DNA of 64,000 bases from Glaciecola sp028401415 (GTDB lineage: Bacteria; Pseudomonadota; Gammaproteobacteria; Enterobacterales; Alteromonadaceae), in contig NZ_CP171821.2 in NCBI RefSeq assembly GCF_028401415.2, forward strand, positions 4,278,001 to 4,342,000, in the 5' to 3' direction. Below, one piece after another: positions 50,995 to 59,996 of this stretch. Under the pieces are notes generated by a model. It was not told where the DNA came from and made no database searches. It worked only from the letters and a program-made list of their open reading frames with translations. The position numbers and the translations under genes were made by a program. Each line of letters begins with the position of its first letter. Within the stretch, counting starts at the first letter, position 1.

Positions 50995-52233
50995 ATGTTA
51001 CTAAAAATCCAAACATCATACAGTGATGAAACATTAAAAATGTTAGTAGTTTTTGTACTCGGCTGCTTACTTCAATCTTGCGCACTAAAGCCAACTTCCG
51101 AAGCTCCCTTACGCATACTCAATGAACAAAATTTGATTGATATTCTGGTTGGTTCTTGTATCCAATCAACGCGCAACTGTGATCCGTCTCAGTCAATTGC
51201 TGATGTAAAAAAAGCCCTCTCTGAGGGAAAGGTATTTCGCACCATTGCACCTGAGAATGTGGCAAGCGATGAGATGGTTATTGCCGTTCAGGGAATTGGC
51301 GGTGGCGGACCTTGGCAATATGTAATTGATAGAACCGACAAGCAAGAGTTGGCCCTTATCGATGATCCGCATAAGCGCGTCGTGCAGTTGTTTAGCAAAT
51401 ACAGCAATCAGAGAATTGCTGCCCTAGTCCGGTCTGAAGCAGCTGGTGCGACTGCCACAGCGCTACTGTTAGGTGCAGAAATGGGTATTCCCACTCTCGA
51501 TGGCGGCATTACAGGTCGTGCAGTACCAGAAGTGCAACAGTCTATCCCATGGATCAACGGTATTGCTTCGGTGCCTACTGCAATTATCAGCCCATGGGGA
51601 GATGAAATCGTTATTACACGCGCGGTGGATGAATACCGTGTAGAAGATATAGCAAGAGCGATTGCTGTGGCAAGTGCGGGTGATGCCTGGATAAGCATGA
51701 CGCCAATGTCGGGAAGTCAGCTCGCCAAAGGTATCTTGCCGGGCAACCTGTCTGAGGCGGAGTTATATGGTAGAACAGTTCGCGAAGCCAGAGAAAAAGG
51801 AAGAGATCCCATTGCTGCGCTGATAGACGTTGCTGGCGCATTCAAACTCTTTGAAGGCAATGTGATGAAGTCGCAAGAAAGAGGCGATCGTGGTTTTAAC
51901 TGGGTGGAAGCTGAGTTTGAGGGTACAGGGGATTTCCAAGGTCGCAGTTATAAATTGTTTGTCAAGAACGAGAACATTGTTGGCTGGCTTGATGGGGAGT
52001 TGAGCGCGATGGCACCTGACTATATTTACAACCTCGATCCAACAACAGGTGAGTCTACGTTAGGCGTTGGATATGGCGGATATGTGGTAGGCGAGCGCGT
52101 AACGCTTATTGCGGTTCCTGCACCAGCGCAATGGCGAACGCAAAAGGGTATAGAGCTCATAGGGCCAAGGCATTTTGGTTTTGACTTTGATTACATGCCA
52201 ATTGAACAGATGCAGCAAAAGCTAAAACAGTGA
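50995..52233 (+). CDS. DUF917 family putative lipoprotein
   Basis: The 412-residue protein matches the DUF917 family: 'ALVRSEAAGATATALLLGAE', 'IPTLDGGITGRAVPEVQ', and near the end 'QWRTQKGIELIGPRHFGFDF'. Some family members are S-methylthiohydantoin desulfurases or occur with hydantoinases, mostly cytoplasmic. Here a hydrophobic segment with lipobox (VLGCLLQSC, Cys at about residue 28) precedes the domain, so it is predicted to be a lipoprotein. GGAG supports the ATG at 50995, while the ATG at 51040 would give a shorter, more typical signal. Substrate unknown. Confidence 0.82.
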   Translation: MLLKIQTSYSDETLKMLVVFVLGCLLQSCALKPTSEAPLRILNEQNLIDILVGSCIQSTRNCDPSQSIADVKKALSEGKVFRTIAPENVASDEMVIAVQGIGGGGPWQYVIDRTDKQELALIDDPHKRVVQLFSKYSNQRIAALVRSEAAGATATALLLGAEMGIPTLDGGITGRAVPEVQQSIPWINGIASVPTAIISPWGDEIVITRAVDEYRVEDIARAIAVASAGDAWISMTPMSGSQLAKGILPGNLSEAELYGRTVREAREKGRDPIAALIDVAGAFKLFEGNVMKSQERGDRGFNWVEAEFEGTGDFQGRSYKLFVKNENIVGWLDGELSAMAPDYIYNLDPTTGESTLGVGYGGYVVGERVTLIAVPAPAQWRTQKGIELIGPRHFGFDFDYMPIEQMQQKLKQ

Positions 52234-52346
52234 AGTGTTTTGGCAGGTCAATAATGCTGTATATCTTTGTGCGGCTTGAATGAGAGATTCATAGTGATTC
52301 AAAGCGCTTGTTACGGTATTCTCTGCCTTAGTTGTGGTCATTTAAT

Positions 52347-54107
52347 ATGGCAGATAATGTGTTATTAAAAAATAGAATAAAACGCAGACATGCCCGCACT
52401 GAAATTGTGTTGGATAAATCTCTTCCTCCGATTTTTGATAAGATTCTGCGCCAGCGTGGGTTGGACAATATCGGCGACATTTCTACCAAAGCTTCAGACC
52501 TACTTCATTATCAAGACTTAAAAGATATCGACATTGCAACTGCCGTAATAACTGAAGCAATTGTCAAGCAGCAAACAATCTGCATTGTCGGTGATTTCGA
52601 CGCAGACGGTGCGACAAGCACTGCGCTTTGTATGTTATGTCTCAAAGACTTTGGTCATGCGCCCGAAAAAACGCAATTTATTGTGCCCAATCGCTTTGAT
52701 TTTGGTTACGGTCTGACTGAGCCTGTGGTCGATATGGCGGCGAATCAAGGCGCTGAGCTTATTGTTACCGTTGATAATGGTATTTCAAGCTTGCACGGCG
52801 TGGCAGCGGCGAAGGCGAAAAACATCAAGGTTGTAGTGACAGACCATCACCTAGCGGGCGAGCATTTGCCTAATGCTGACGCCATTGTGAATCCCAATCA
52901 ACCTGGCTGTAAGTTCGCGTCTAAAAACCTGGCAGGCGTCGGTGTTGCGTTTTACTTAATGTCAGCGGTAAAAACACATTTGCTTCAAAACGGCTATTTT
53001 GAGGCAAAAGGTTTACCTGTGCCCAACCTTGCCCAGTATTTAGACATAGTGGCGCTGGGTACTGTAGCTGATGTAGTGCCTTTAGATAAGAATAATCGCA
53101 TTTTGGTGCATCAGGGCCTACAGCGGATACGTGCTAAAAAAACGCGTCCCGGGATTTTGGCGCTATTACAGGTAGCTAATCGGGAAGCTTCACGACTCGC
53201 CTCGTCTGACATGGGCTTTGTACTTGGACCGCGATTAAACGCTGCGGGTCGACTTGAAGATATGTCAGTGGGCATCCATTGTTTACTGTGTGAAGATAGC
53301 TATGAGGCACAACGCTTTGCTGCTCAACTTGACGAGCTAAATCGACAGCGACGAAGCATTGAAAGTGAGATGCAGGAATTGGCTGAAGCGGCCTTAAGCA
53401 AAGTGAGTCTTTCAAGCTCAGCGGAATCGGAGCCTGATACGCCAGCAGGCATTGTTTTATATGATGAGAGTTTTCACCAAGGTGTAGTGGGCATTGTTGC
53501 CGGACGTATAAAAGAAAAGTACAACACACCAACAGTCGCTTTTGCAAATGAATCTGAGAGTATGCTCAAAGGGTCTGCGCGCTCAATTGCTGGCGTCCAC
53601 ATTCGTGATGTGTTTGAGGCGATACATCGACAATTCCCAGAATTAATCGCTAAGTTCGGCGGGCACGCTATGGCCGCGGGATTGTCACTTTCCAAAGCGA
53701 ATTTAGCACAGTTCATTACTGCGTTTGAGAATGAGGTGGCGCGTGTTTCCGCCGCATTGCCCAATGCACAGGTCTTGTTGTCCGATGGTCAGCTACCTGC
53801 GGAAAACATAGACATAGATACTGCGAGTTTGTTCAAGCTAAAAATTCCATGGGGGCAGCACTTCGAAGAGCCTCTGTTTGACGATGAATTTAGCTTAATT
53901 GAACATCGAATTGTTGGCCAGAAGCACTTAAAAATGGTGGTGCAAAAACAAGGTCAACTGTTCGATGCAATTGCGTTTAACGTGGATACTTCGCTATGGC
54001 CAAATAATCACATCATGCGTGTACACTTGGCTTATCGCCTGGACATAAACGAATATCGCGGTCAGGTGAGCGTGCAACTTCTGGTGCAGGATTTGAGTCC
54101 TGCATGA
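52347..54107 (+). CDS. recJ: Single-stranded-DNA-specific exonuclease RecJ
   Basis: From the ATG at 52347 the product is 586 residues. It has the DHH motifs 'IVGDFDADGATSTALCM', 'IVTVDNGISS' and 'VVTDHHLAG', plus DHHA1 ('KFGGHAMAAGLSLSK') and the OB-like C-terminal region. RecJ degrades 5' single-stranded DNA in mismatch repair and RecF-pathway recombination. An upstream TTG at 52332 is a weaker start. It overlaps recO by 4 bp; in E. coli it instead follows dsbC. Confidence 0.97.
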   Translation: MADNVLLKNRIKRRHARTEIVLDKSLPPIFDKILRQRGLDNIGDISTKASDLLHYQDLKDIDIATAVITEAIVKQQTICIVGDFDADGATSTALCMLCLKDFGHAPEKTQFIVPNRFDFGYGLTEPVVDMAANQGAELIVTVDNGISSLHGVAAAKAKNIKVVVTDHHLAGEHLPNADAIVNPNQPGCKFASKNLAGVGVAFYLMSAVKTHLLQNGYFEAKGLPVPNLAQYLDIVALGTVADVVPLDKNNRILVHQGLQRIRAKKTRPGILALLQVANREASRLASSDMGFVLGPRLNAAGRLEDMSVGIHCLLCEDSYEAQRFAAQLDELNRQRRSIESEMQELAEAALSKVSLSSSAESEPDTPAGIVLYDESFHQGVVGIVAGRIKEKYNTPTVAFANESESMLKGSARSIAGVHIRDVFEAIHRQFPELIAKFGGHAMAAGLSLSKANLAQFITAFENEVARVSAALPNAQVLLSDGQLPAENIDIDTASLFKLKIPWGQHFEEPLFDDEFSLIEHRIVGQKHLKMVVQKQGQLFDAIAFNVDTSLWPNNHIMRVHLAYRLDINEYRGQVSVQLLVQDLSPA

Positions 54108-54817
54108 GTAGGCTTCAGGCGACGGGCTTTGTGATCCATCGACGAGCGTATCGCGAAACCAGTGTGATTGTAGACTTTTTTACTCGCCAGTATGGCCGCA
54201 TCGCAGTGGTAGCGAAAGGTGCGCGCGGAGCGGGTAAATCAGATCGTAAAAGTTTGCTTCAGCCACTTCAGCTATTGATGTTTGAAATAAGCGGAAGAAG
54301 TCAGCTCAAAAACCTGGGCTTACTTGAGGCGGTGCAAAGCCCGATTCGTTTGCAGGGTTTAGGTACGTACAGTGCCATGTATTTGAATGAATTGCTGATG
54401 CGAGCCATACCAGAGACTGAGCCGATGAGCATATTGTTTGAGCAGTATCAGCAAAGTTTGCTGCAACTAGCTGAACTTGATGTAGATAGTCCAACAGAGC
54501 ACGTGGAAGTGGTACTACGCAATTTTGAATTCGTGTTGTTACAGGATTTGGGCTACCTCCCAGACTTTACCACCTGCGCCGACAACGCAGAGGAAATAGC
54601 GCCTCAGCAGAGCTATTGCTTTATTGCTGAGCAGGGTTTTGTAAGGTGTCCACCGACCCAACGCTATGCGCTTAGCGGTAAAGATATCCTTGATATTGAG
54701 CAGCGCCATTACACTCAAAGTGCCCGTAAAGTAGCCAAGTACATTTGTCGTCAAGCGCTGTTGCCGATTATTGGAGATAAACCATTGAAGTCACGCGAGC
54801 TTTTTGTGTCACAATAG
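54104..54817 (+). CDS. recO: DNA repair protein RecO
   Basis: The 237-residue protein begins 'RLQATGFVIHRRAYRETSVI' (OB fold) and has the helical C-terminal domain ('YLNELLMRAIPETEPMSILF', 'VLLQDLGYLPDF'). RecO, with RecR, loads RecA on SSB-coated single strands. Its ATG overlaps the recJ stop (ATGA), so the two repair genes are translationally coupled. pdxJ follows 67 bp downstream, as in many gammaproteobacteria. Confidence 0.95.
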   Translation: MSRLQATGFVIHRRAYRETSVIVDFFTRQYGRIAVVAKGARGAGKSDRKSLLQPLQLLMFEISGRSQLKNLGLLEAVQSPIRLQGLGTYSAMYLNELLMRAIPETEPMSILFEQYQQSLLQLAELDVDSPTEHVEVVLRNFEFVLLQDLGYLPDFTTCADNAEEIAPQQSYCFIAEQGFVRCPPTQRYALSGKDILDIEQRHYTQSARKVAKYICRQALLPIIGDKPLKSRELFVSQ

Positions 54818-54884
54818 ATCGTCCGGGCACTTTCATAAGTAGTATATTGGCTCTAACGCGCACTTATCTAGCGAGAATGACACT

Positions 54885-55643
54885 ATGCAAGACATCCTTT
54901 TAGGGGTAAACATCGATCATATTGCGACTTTGAGAAATGCTCGCGGCACGAATTATCCATCGCCTGTGCATGCAGCGGATGTTGCCGAACGAGCGGGGGC
55001 TGATGGCATCACCGTGCATTTGCGCGAAGATAGGCGACATATAAAAGATAAAGATGTTTTCTTATTAAAAGAAACCATCAATACCCGTCTGAATTTGGAA
55101 ATGGCAGTCACAGAAGAAATGCTGAAGGTTGCTGCAAAAGTGTTGCCGGAATTTTGCTGCTTAGTACCTGAAAAACGCGAAGAATTAACCACCGAAGGTG
55201 GGCTGGATGTAGTGGGCAATTTCGATAAAATAAAGGCAGCATGTACTCAGCTAAGTGAGCAAAATACCCAAGCTTCGCTGTTCATTGACGCTGACGAAAA
55301 GCAAATTGAGGCCTCGGTTGATGCTGGCGCTCCTTATATTGAAATTCATACGGGGCAGTACGCGGAAGCAAAAGACGAGCATGAAGCTGCTCGGGAGCTG
55401 AAAAAGCTAGTTAATGGTATTGAATATGCCGATAGGCTAGGACTCAAAGTGAATGCAGGTCATGGACTGCATTATCATAACGTCAAAACGATTGCGGCCA
55501 TTCCCCAACTGATTGAACTGAATATCGGACATGCAATTATTGCTCGCGCAGCCTTCGACGGACTTGAAAAAGCGGTGAGAGACATGCGATGTCTGATGCA
55601 AGAAGCTAGAACGCAATTTCCAAGCAGTGTGAACACTGAATGA
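54885..55643 (+). CDS. pdxJ: Pyridoxine 5'-phosphate synthase
   Basis: The 252-residue TIM-barrel enzyme starts 'LGVNIDHIATLRNARGTNYP' and shows 'GADGITVHLREDRRHI', 'NLEMAVTEEML' and 'LKVNAGHGLHYHNV'. It condenses the PdxA product with 1-deoxyxylulose 5-phosphate to pyridoxine phosphate. Both pdxA and pdxJ are in this window. It overlaps acpS by 4 bp. Confidence 0.98.
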   Translation: MQDILLGVNIDHIATLRNARGTNYPSPVHAADVAERAGADGITVHLREDRRHIKDKDVFLLKETINTRLNLEMAVTEEMLKVAAKVLPEFCCLVPEKREELTTEGGLDVVGNFDKIKAACTQLSEQNTQASLFIDADEKQIEASVDAGAPYIEIHTGQYAEAKDEHEAARELKKLVNGIEYADRLGLKVNAGHGLHYHNVKTIAAIPQLIELNIGHAIIARAAFDGLEKAVRDMRCLMQEARTQFPSSVNTE

Positions 55644-56065
55644 TTATTGGCATCGGAACAGACATCGTTGAAATCACACGTATTCAAGAGTCCCTTGAAA
55701 AGTCACTCGCGCTTGCAAAACGTATTCTGACCGATTTTGAATTCAAAGAATTTGACAAGCTAGGTGTTGATGAAAATACGTCCCATGTGCTTGATACGCC
55801 ACCCCCAAAAACCCTGAAACAGGCTCGATATTTAGCGAAGAAATTTGCCAGTAAAGAAGCAACTGTCAAAGCAATAGGGAAGGGGATAGGGCATGGTTTT
55901 AGTTGGCAAGATATTGAAATTGGACACGATGACTTCGGTAAACCAATCTTACTAGCGCATGGCGCGTTTGAGCATTGGTGTGAAGTGAATCACGTTAGCA
56001 GTCTACATATCAGTATTGCTGATGAACAAGCCTACGCGACTGCAACGGTCGTGATTGAAAGTTAG
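55640..56065 (+). CDS. acpS: Holo-[acyl-carrier-protein] synthase
   Basis: The 141-residue protein has the phosphopantetheinyl transferase motifs 'GIGTDIVEITRIQ' and 'FASKEATVKAIGKGIG'. It moves 4'-phosphopantetheine from CoA to acyl carrier protein. It starts inside the last codons of pdxJ (ATGA). It is slightly longer than E. coli AcpS because of an insert around residues 40-60 (DENTSHVLDTPPPK). Confidence 0.97.
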   Translation: MIIGIGTDIVEITRIQESLEKSLALAKRILTDFEFKEFDKLGVDENTSHVLDTPPPKTLKQARYLAKKFASKEATVKAIGKGIGHGFSWQDIEIGHDDFGKPILLAHGAFEHWCEVNHVSSLHISIADEQAYATATVVIES

Positions 56066-56139
56066 CATTAACAGAGGCGGTTTGGTCTAGCGTGTAAAAG
56101 TGAAAACGCATACACTAAACACCATCGACTTCATATTTA

Positions 56140-56536
56140 ACCTGAATCTTGTTTAAGGAATGGTGCAAGCGATTGTTTTACGTACTTAACCCGAACTCTG
56201 GATAAGAGACAGCGCTCAGCAGCCCTAATGGCGCGGATTACTGCGTTATAAAAGTGAGCAATAGAATCTCACTATTACGTCACTTTTATGCCTTGTCCTC
56301 CACGCCATTAGGACTACTGAGTCTAACAATCTGAAATCTCAGCACTTTTTATATTCCTGCACTGCCTCTTATCCAGAGTTCGGGTTACTTAAATTAATTT
56401 TTACACTCAGTGCTGCTAGTATTGTGAAGTACAAGGCGCAAAAGTCACGTAATAGTTATTCTATTGCTGGTTTTTGCAACGTAGTAATTCGAAATTCTCG
56501 CGTTACTGAGAGCCGTTTCTTAAACAGGATTCAGGT
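56140..56536. mobile_element. MITE family copy 1 (outer, interrupted)
   Basis: The ends are inverted repeats starting ACCTGAATCTTGTTTAAGG (left) and the complement of ACCTGAATCCTGTTTAAG (right). The flanks are perfect 6-bp duplications, TATTTA at 56134-56139 and 56537-56542. Another member of the same family (56189-56385) has inserted inside. Without that insert and its duplication the element is 194 bp. The core word GCAATAGAATAACTATTACG is shared with the other copies (here on the minus strand). Confidence 0.88.
56189..56385. mobile_element. MITE family copy 2 (inner, nested)
   Basis: A 197-bp element with terminal inverted repeats starting ACCCGAACTCTGGATAAGAG. It is flanked by perfect 6-bp duplications, TACTTA at 56183-56188 and 56386-56391. 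It contains the core GAGCAATAGAATCTCACTATTACG. No coding capacity, so it must be mobilised by a transposase elsewhere. It lies within copy 1 of the same family. Confidence 0.9.
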
Positions 56537-56565
56537 TATTTATTGAGGCTAGTTAGGCAGATCTT

Positions 56566-58707
56566 ATGGTGTCAATCCGCAGTGTTCATCAATCTCAGCG
56601 CCCCGCCTTTGAGCAGTGGCTAATACAACTGCCGGTCTCTGATTCTACTAAAGATAAGCTGCGAAAAGTCTCTGATACGCCTGATATTCTGTTAATTGGG
56701 CAGGAAATGGTGGAAATTCTTCATGAGCTTCACATGGACGATGAAACCCTGCAGGCTGCACTGGTGTTTCCCTATTGCCAAATTCACGACTTGAATGCAG
56801 AAGATATTTCCGAAAAGTTTGGTCAATCTATATCGGATTTGGTCGCAGGCGTGCGCAAAATGGATGCGATTAAGACCTTGCAGTCGCGCTCTGAGTCAAA
56901 TGGTGTACAAGTAGAAAAGCTCAGAAATATGCTGCTGACCATGGTGGAGGATGTGCGAGCCGTGGTGATAAAAATGGCCGAGCGAATTTGCCATTTGCAT
57001 CAAATTAAAGACGAGGATGAGGAAACACGAGTAATTGCCGCTCGTGAATGCGCAACAATTTATGCGCCTCTGGCAAATAGGCTCGGCATAGGGCAATTAA
57101 AATGGGAACTTGAAGACCTTTCGTTTCGCTATTTACACCCGCAAACCTATAAGCGTATTGCAAAAATGCTGAAAGAAAAACGCTTAGATAGAGAGCAATA
57201 CATCAGCGACTTTGTTGCGCATTTGCAAAGTTTAATGGACGAAGAAAGTATTCAAGTAGAAGTGATTGGCCGCCCCAAGCATATCTATAGTATTTACAAG
57301 AAAATGCAAAAGAAGCAGCTGGATTTTGAACAATTGTTTGATATCCGCGCGCTGAGGATCATTGCTAAGCGCTTACAAGATTGCTACGCAGCGCTTGGCA
57401 CGGTGCATAGCCATTACCGACATATTCCTAAAGAGTTTGATGACTACATTGCCACCCCCAAGAGTAATGGCTATCAAAGTATTCATACCGTGATCGTTGG
57501 TCCAGAGGGTAAATCCATCGAAATCCAAATTCGTACCGAGCAAATGCACCAGGATGCCGAACTCGGGGTTGCTGCGCATTGGAAATATAAGGAAGGAAGC
57601 GCAGGTAGCAACGCCAGCACTGACGAGCGCGTAAACTGGCTTCGCAAAATTTTGCTTTGGCAAGAGGAAATGGCAGAGTCTGGCAACTTAATCGAAGAGT
57701 TCCGAAGTCAAGTATTTGAAGATAGAGTGTATGTTTTCACGCCAAAAGGGGATGTTATAGATTTGCCCCATGGCGCCACACCACTAGATTTTGCCTATCA
57801 TATTCACAGCAATGTCGGGCATCGATGCACTGGCGCTAAAGTGAACGATCGGATAGTGCCTTTCACTTACAAGCTTCAAACAGGCGATCAGGTAAACGTC
57901 CTGACAAGCAAAAAGCTTAATCCTTCTCGTGATTGGATGCATCCAGGTTTAGGTTACATACACAGCGCGCGAGCGCGGGCGACTATTCATTCCTATTTTA
58001 AAAAACAAGATAAGGATAAAAATCGTGAAGCGGGTAAAGAGCTGCTTGAGCGAGAGTTAAATAAAGTCAATATCGCAATAAAATATGCCGCTGAGCTTTG
58101 CGAAAAATATAATGTGAAGACCGCTGATGACCTTTATGCCGCCATTGGCACGGGCGACGTGCGAGTAATGAATGTGGTTAACGCGCTTCAGCAAAAGTAC
58201 GCGCCGGTGGTTGAGGAGCCGGTCGAGGCGAAAATTAGAAAGCCTAGGAAAGCTAAGTCGAATCAGCCTATCATTGCAGAGGGCGTAGGAAATTTGCTCA
58301 GTGCGCTGGCAAAGTGCTGTCAACCTGTAGCAGGAGACAGCATTATAGGCTATATCACGCTGGGTAAAGGTGTGAGTGTGCACAAAGAAGGCTGTGCGCA
58401 GCTAGAACATCTATTGAAAACTCATCCAGAGCGCGAAATAGAAGTGAGCTGGGCGGATGACGATCGAGGCGCATTCAGGACAACCCTCGATGTGCTTAGT
58501 GAAGACCGCGATGGTATTTTACGCGACCTAACCACTGAGCTTATCAACGAAAAAATTGCCCTGTTGGGCGTGAATAGTCTATCTAACACCAAAGACAACA
58601 CTGCACTTATCAAACTGACCATTGAAGTGGCAAATGCGTCTATTTTAAATAAAATGGTGCTTCGATTGAGCCGGGTAAGCGGCGTTCTTAATATTTCCCG
58701 GCATTAA
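56566..58707 (+). CDS. relA: (p)ppGpp synthetase RelA
   Basis: The 713-residue protein has a degenerate HD region ('ALVFPYCQIHDLNAEDIS', lacking the HD pair needed for hydrolysis), the synthetase domain ('RPKHIYSIYKKMQKK', 'FDIRALRIIAKRLQDCYAAL'), a TGS domain ('VFTPKGDVIDLPHGATPLDF'), a zinc-finger-like 'CCQPVAGDSIIGYITLGKG' and a C-terminal ACT domain. It makes the alarmone (p)ppGpp when uncharged tRNA enters the ribosome. The MITE pair lies immediately upstream, ending about 30 bp before the ATG, and could affect its expression. Confidence 0.97.
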   Translation: MVSIRSVHQSQRPAFEQWLIQLPVSDSTKDKLRKVSDTPDILLIGQEMVEILHELHMDDETLQAALVFPYCQIHDLNAEDISEKFGQSISDLVAGVRKMDAIKTLQSRSESNGVQVEKLRNMLLTMVEDVRAVVIKMAERICHLHQIKDEDEETRVIAARECATIYAPLANRLGIGQLKWELEDLSFRYLHPQTYKRIAKMLKEKRLDREQYISDFVAHLQSLMDEESIQVEVIGRPKHIYSIYKKMQKKQLDFEQLFDIRALRIIAKRLQDCYAALGTVHSHYRHIPKEFDDYIATPKSNGYQSIHTVIVGPEGKSIEIQIRTEQMHQDAELGVAAHWKYKEGSAGSNASTDERVNWLRKILLWQEEMAESGNLIEEFRSQVFEDRVYVFTPKGDVIDLPHGATPLDFAYHIHSNVGHRCTGAKVNDRIVPFTYKLQTGDQVNVLTSKKLNPSRDWMHPGLGYIHSARARATIHSYFKKQDKDKNREAGKELLERELNKVNIAIKYAAELCEKYNVKTADDLYAAIGTGDVRVMNVVNALQQKYAPVVEEPVEAKIRKPRKAKSNQPIIAEGVGNLLSALAKCCQPVAGDSIIGYITLGKGVSVHKEGCAQLEHLLKTHPEREIEVSWADDDRGAFRTTLDVLSEDRDGILRDLTTELINEKIALLGVNSLSNTKDNTALIKLTIEVANASILNKMVLRLSRVSGVLNISRH

Positions 58708-58733
58708 TCGGGGAGTTTGTATTAATAAATAAC

Positions 58734-58761
58734 TTCGCTTTTCCTCCAAAATCTGTATAAT
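58734..58761 (+). promoter_or_regulatory. Probable rplM-rpsI promoter
   Basis: A perfect TATAAT (58756-58761) with a weak TTCGCT (58734-58739) at 16-bp spacing lies upstream of an untranslated leader of about 105 nt before rplM. The leader has GC-rich pairing segments (CCACCGTTGGGACGGTGG) and may hold an autoregulatory structure of the L13 type, which was not modelled here. Confidence 0.6.
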
Positions 58762-58871
58762 TCGCGACCTGCCCAGTTACGCCCACCGTTGGGACGGTGG
58801 AAGATTGACCGGTTCGAAGGGACCAAATGGTTGATATACATAACTTTATTTTATAATTCGGGTAATAATTA

Positions 58872-59300
58872 ATGAAAACTTTTGTTGCAAAGCCAGAAAG
58901 CGTAGAACGCGACTGGTTTGTGGTAGACGCCACGAACAAAACGCTAGGTCGTTTAGCAGCTGAAATCGCAAGCAGATTGCGCGGTAAGCACAAGCCAGAG
59001 TACACACCTCACGTAGACACTGGCGATTATATCGTTGTCGTAAATGCTGAGAAAATCACAGTTACTGGCAACAAAGCTAAAGGCAAAGTGTACTACTCTC
59101 ACTCTGGTTATCCAGGTGGTTTGAAAGAAGCGACATTTGAAAAGATGATCGAAAAGAAGCCTGAGATGGTGCTAGAAAAAGCGGTTAAAGGCATGTTGCC
59201 TAAAGGCCCTTTAGGTCGCGAAATGTTCCGTAAGATGAAAGTCTTCACCGGTCCTGAGCACACACATCAAGCACAGCAACCACAAGCATTGGATATTTAA
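58872..59300 (+). CDS. rplM: 50S ribosomal protein L13
   Basis: The 142-residue protein starts 'KTFVAKPESVERDWFVVDA' and contains 'LRGKHKPEYTPHVDTGDY' and 'YYSHSGYPGGLKEATFEKM', all typical of bacterial L13. It is an early-assembling large-subunit protein. It is followed 12 bp later by rpsI, the universal partner in this operon. Confidence 0.99.
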   Translation: MKTFVAKPESVERDWFVVDATNKTLGRLAAEIASRLRGKHKPEYTPHVDTGDYIVVVNAEKITVTGNKAKGKVYYSHSGYPGGLKEATFEKMIEKKPEMVLEKAVKGMLPKGPLGREMFRKMKVFTGPEHTHQAQQPQALDI

Positions 59301-59312
59301 GGAGCGAGCAAC

Positions 59313-59705
59313 ATGGCAGATACACAATATTACGGCACAGGCCGTCGAAAAAGCTCTACCGCTCGCGTTTTCCTTCGTCCAGGTAGCGGTAACATCGTAG
59401 TAAACAAGCGTCCTCTAGACGTGTTCTTTGGTCGTGAAACAGCTCGAATGATTGTTAAGCAACCACTTGAGCTAGTTGAAATGAGCGACAAGTTTGACCT
59501 ATACGTCACCGTAAGCGGTGGTGGTATTTCTGGTCAAGCAGGCGCGATTCGCCACGGTATCACTCGTGCTCTTATGGAGTATGACGAAGGGCTTCGCCCT
59601 GCGCTTCGCAAAGCAGGCTTTGTGACGCGTGATGCACGTCAAGTTGAGCGTAAGAAAGTGGGTCTACACAAAGCGCGTAAGCGTCCACAGTTCTCAAAAC
59701 GTTAA
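59313..59705 (+). CDS. rpsI: 30S ribosomal protein S9
   Basis: The 130-residue protein starts 'ADTQYYGTGRRKSSTARVFL' and ends 'GLHKARKRPQFSKR', the basic tail that reaches the ribosomal P site. GGAG precedes the ATG. It ends the rplM-rpsI operon and is followed by a strong terminator. Confidence 0.99.
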   Translation: MADTQYYGTGRRKSSTARVFLRPGSGNIVVNKRPLDVFFGRETARMIVKQPLELVEMSDKFDLYVTVSGGGISGQAGAIRHGITRALMEYDEGLRPALRKAGFVTRDARQVERKKVGLHKARKRPQFSKR

Positions 59706-59722
59706 TCTGTATAGATTGTTTG

Positions 59723-59749
59723 AAACCCCGCTTTTGCGGGGTTTTTTTT
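59723..59749 (+). terminator. Rho-independent terminator after rpsI
   Basis: AAACCCCGC and GCGGGGTTT pair around TTTT, followed by T residues. It lies 18 bp after the rpsI stop codon and directly abuts the long palindrome at 59748-59890. Confidence 0.95.
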
Positions 59750-59890
59750 GGCTTTGATTTATGCCTCGGGGTGGGCTGATGCTTTGGCAAAGGCGCTCTT
59801 CGCCATCCATGGCCGCTTCGCCAAAACCATCCATGGTTTTGGAGACTTTGCCAAAGCATCAGCCCACCCCGAGGCATAAATCGAAGCCAA
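59748..59890. repeat. Long palindrome with 45-bp arms
   Basis: The left arm (59748-59792) and right arm (59846-59890) are complementary at 44 of 45 positions, starting TTGGCTTTGATTTATGCC. The 53-nt centre contains two copies of CCATCCATGG, one inside AAAACCATCCATGGTTTT. No gene is encoded. It may be a repeat element or a cruciform site, and it follows the rpsI terminator. Confidence 0.85.
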
Positions 59891-59996
59891 ACAACTTATT
59901 TTTCAATTTTGTTCTTGCAATGTGAATTAGTTGTTAACAAATGTAAATTATTTGTTTAAACTGTAATTCTGTCTCATCCGATGACCTGACAAGTTC

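Noticed and set aside
56140..56536. Barrel-shaped palindromes upstream of relA as a riboswitch or attenuator
   Set aside because: The target duplications and the matching copy at 62324-62518 show they are mobile elements.
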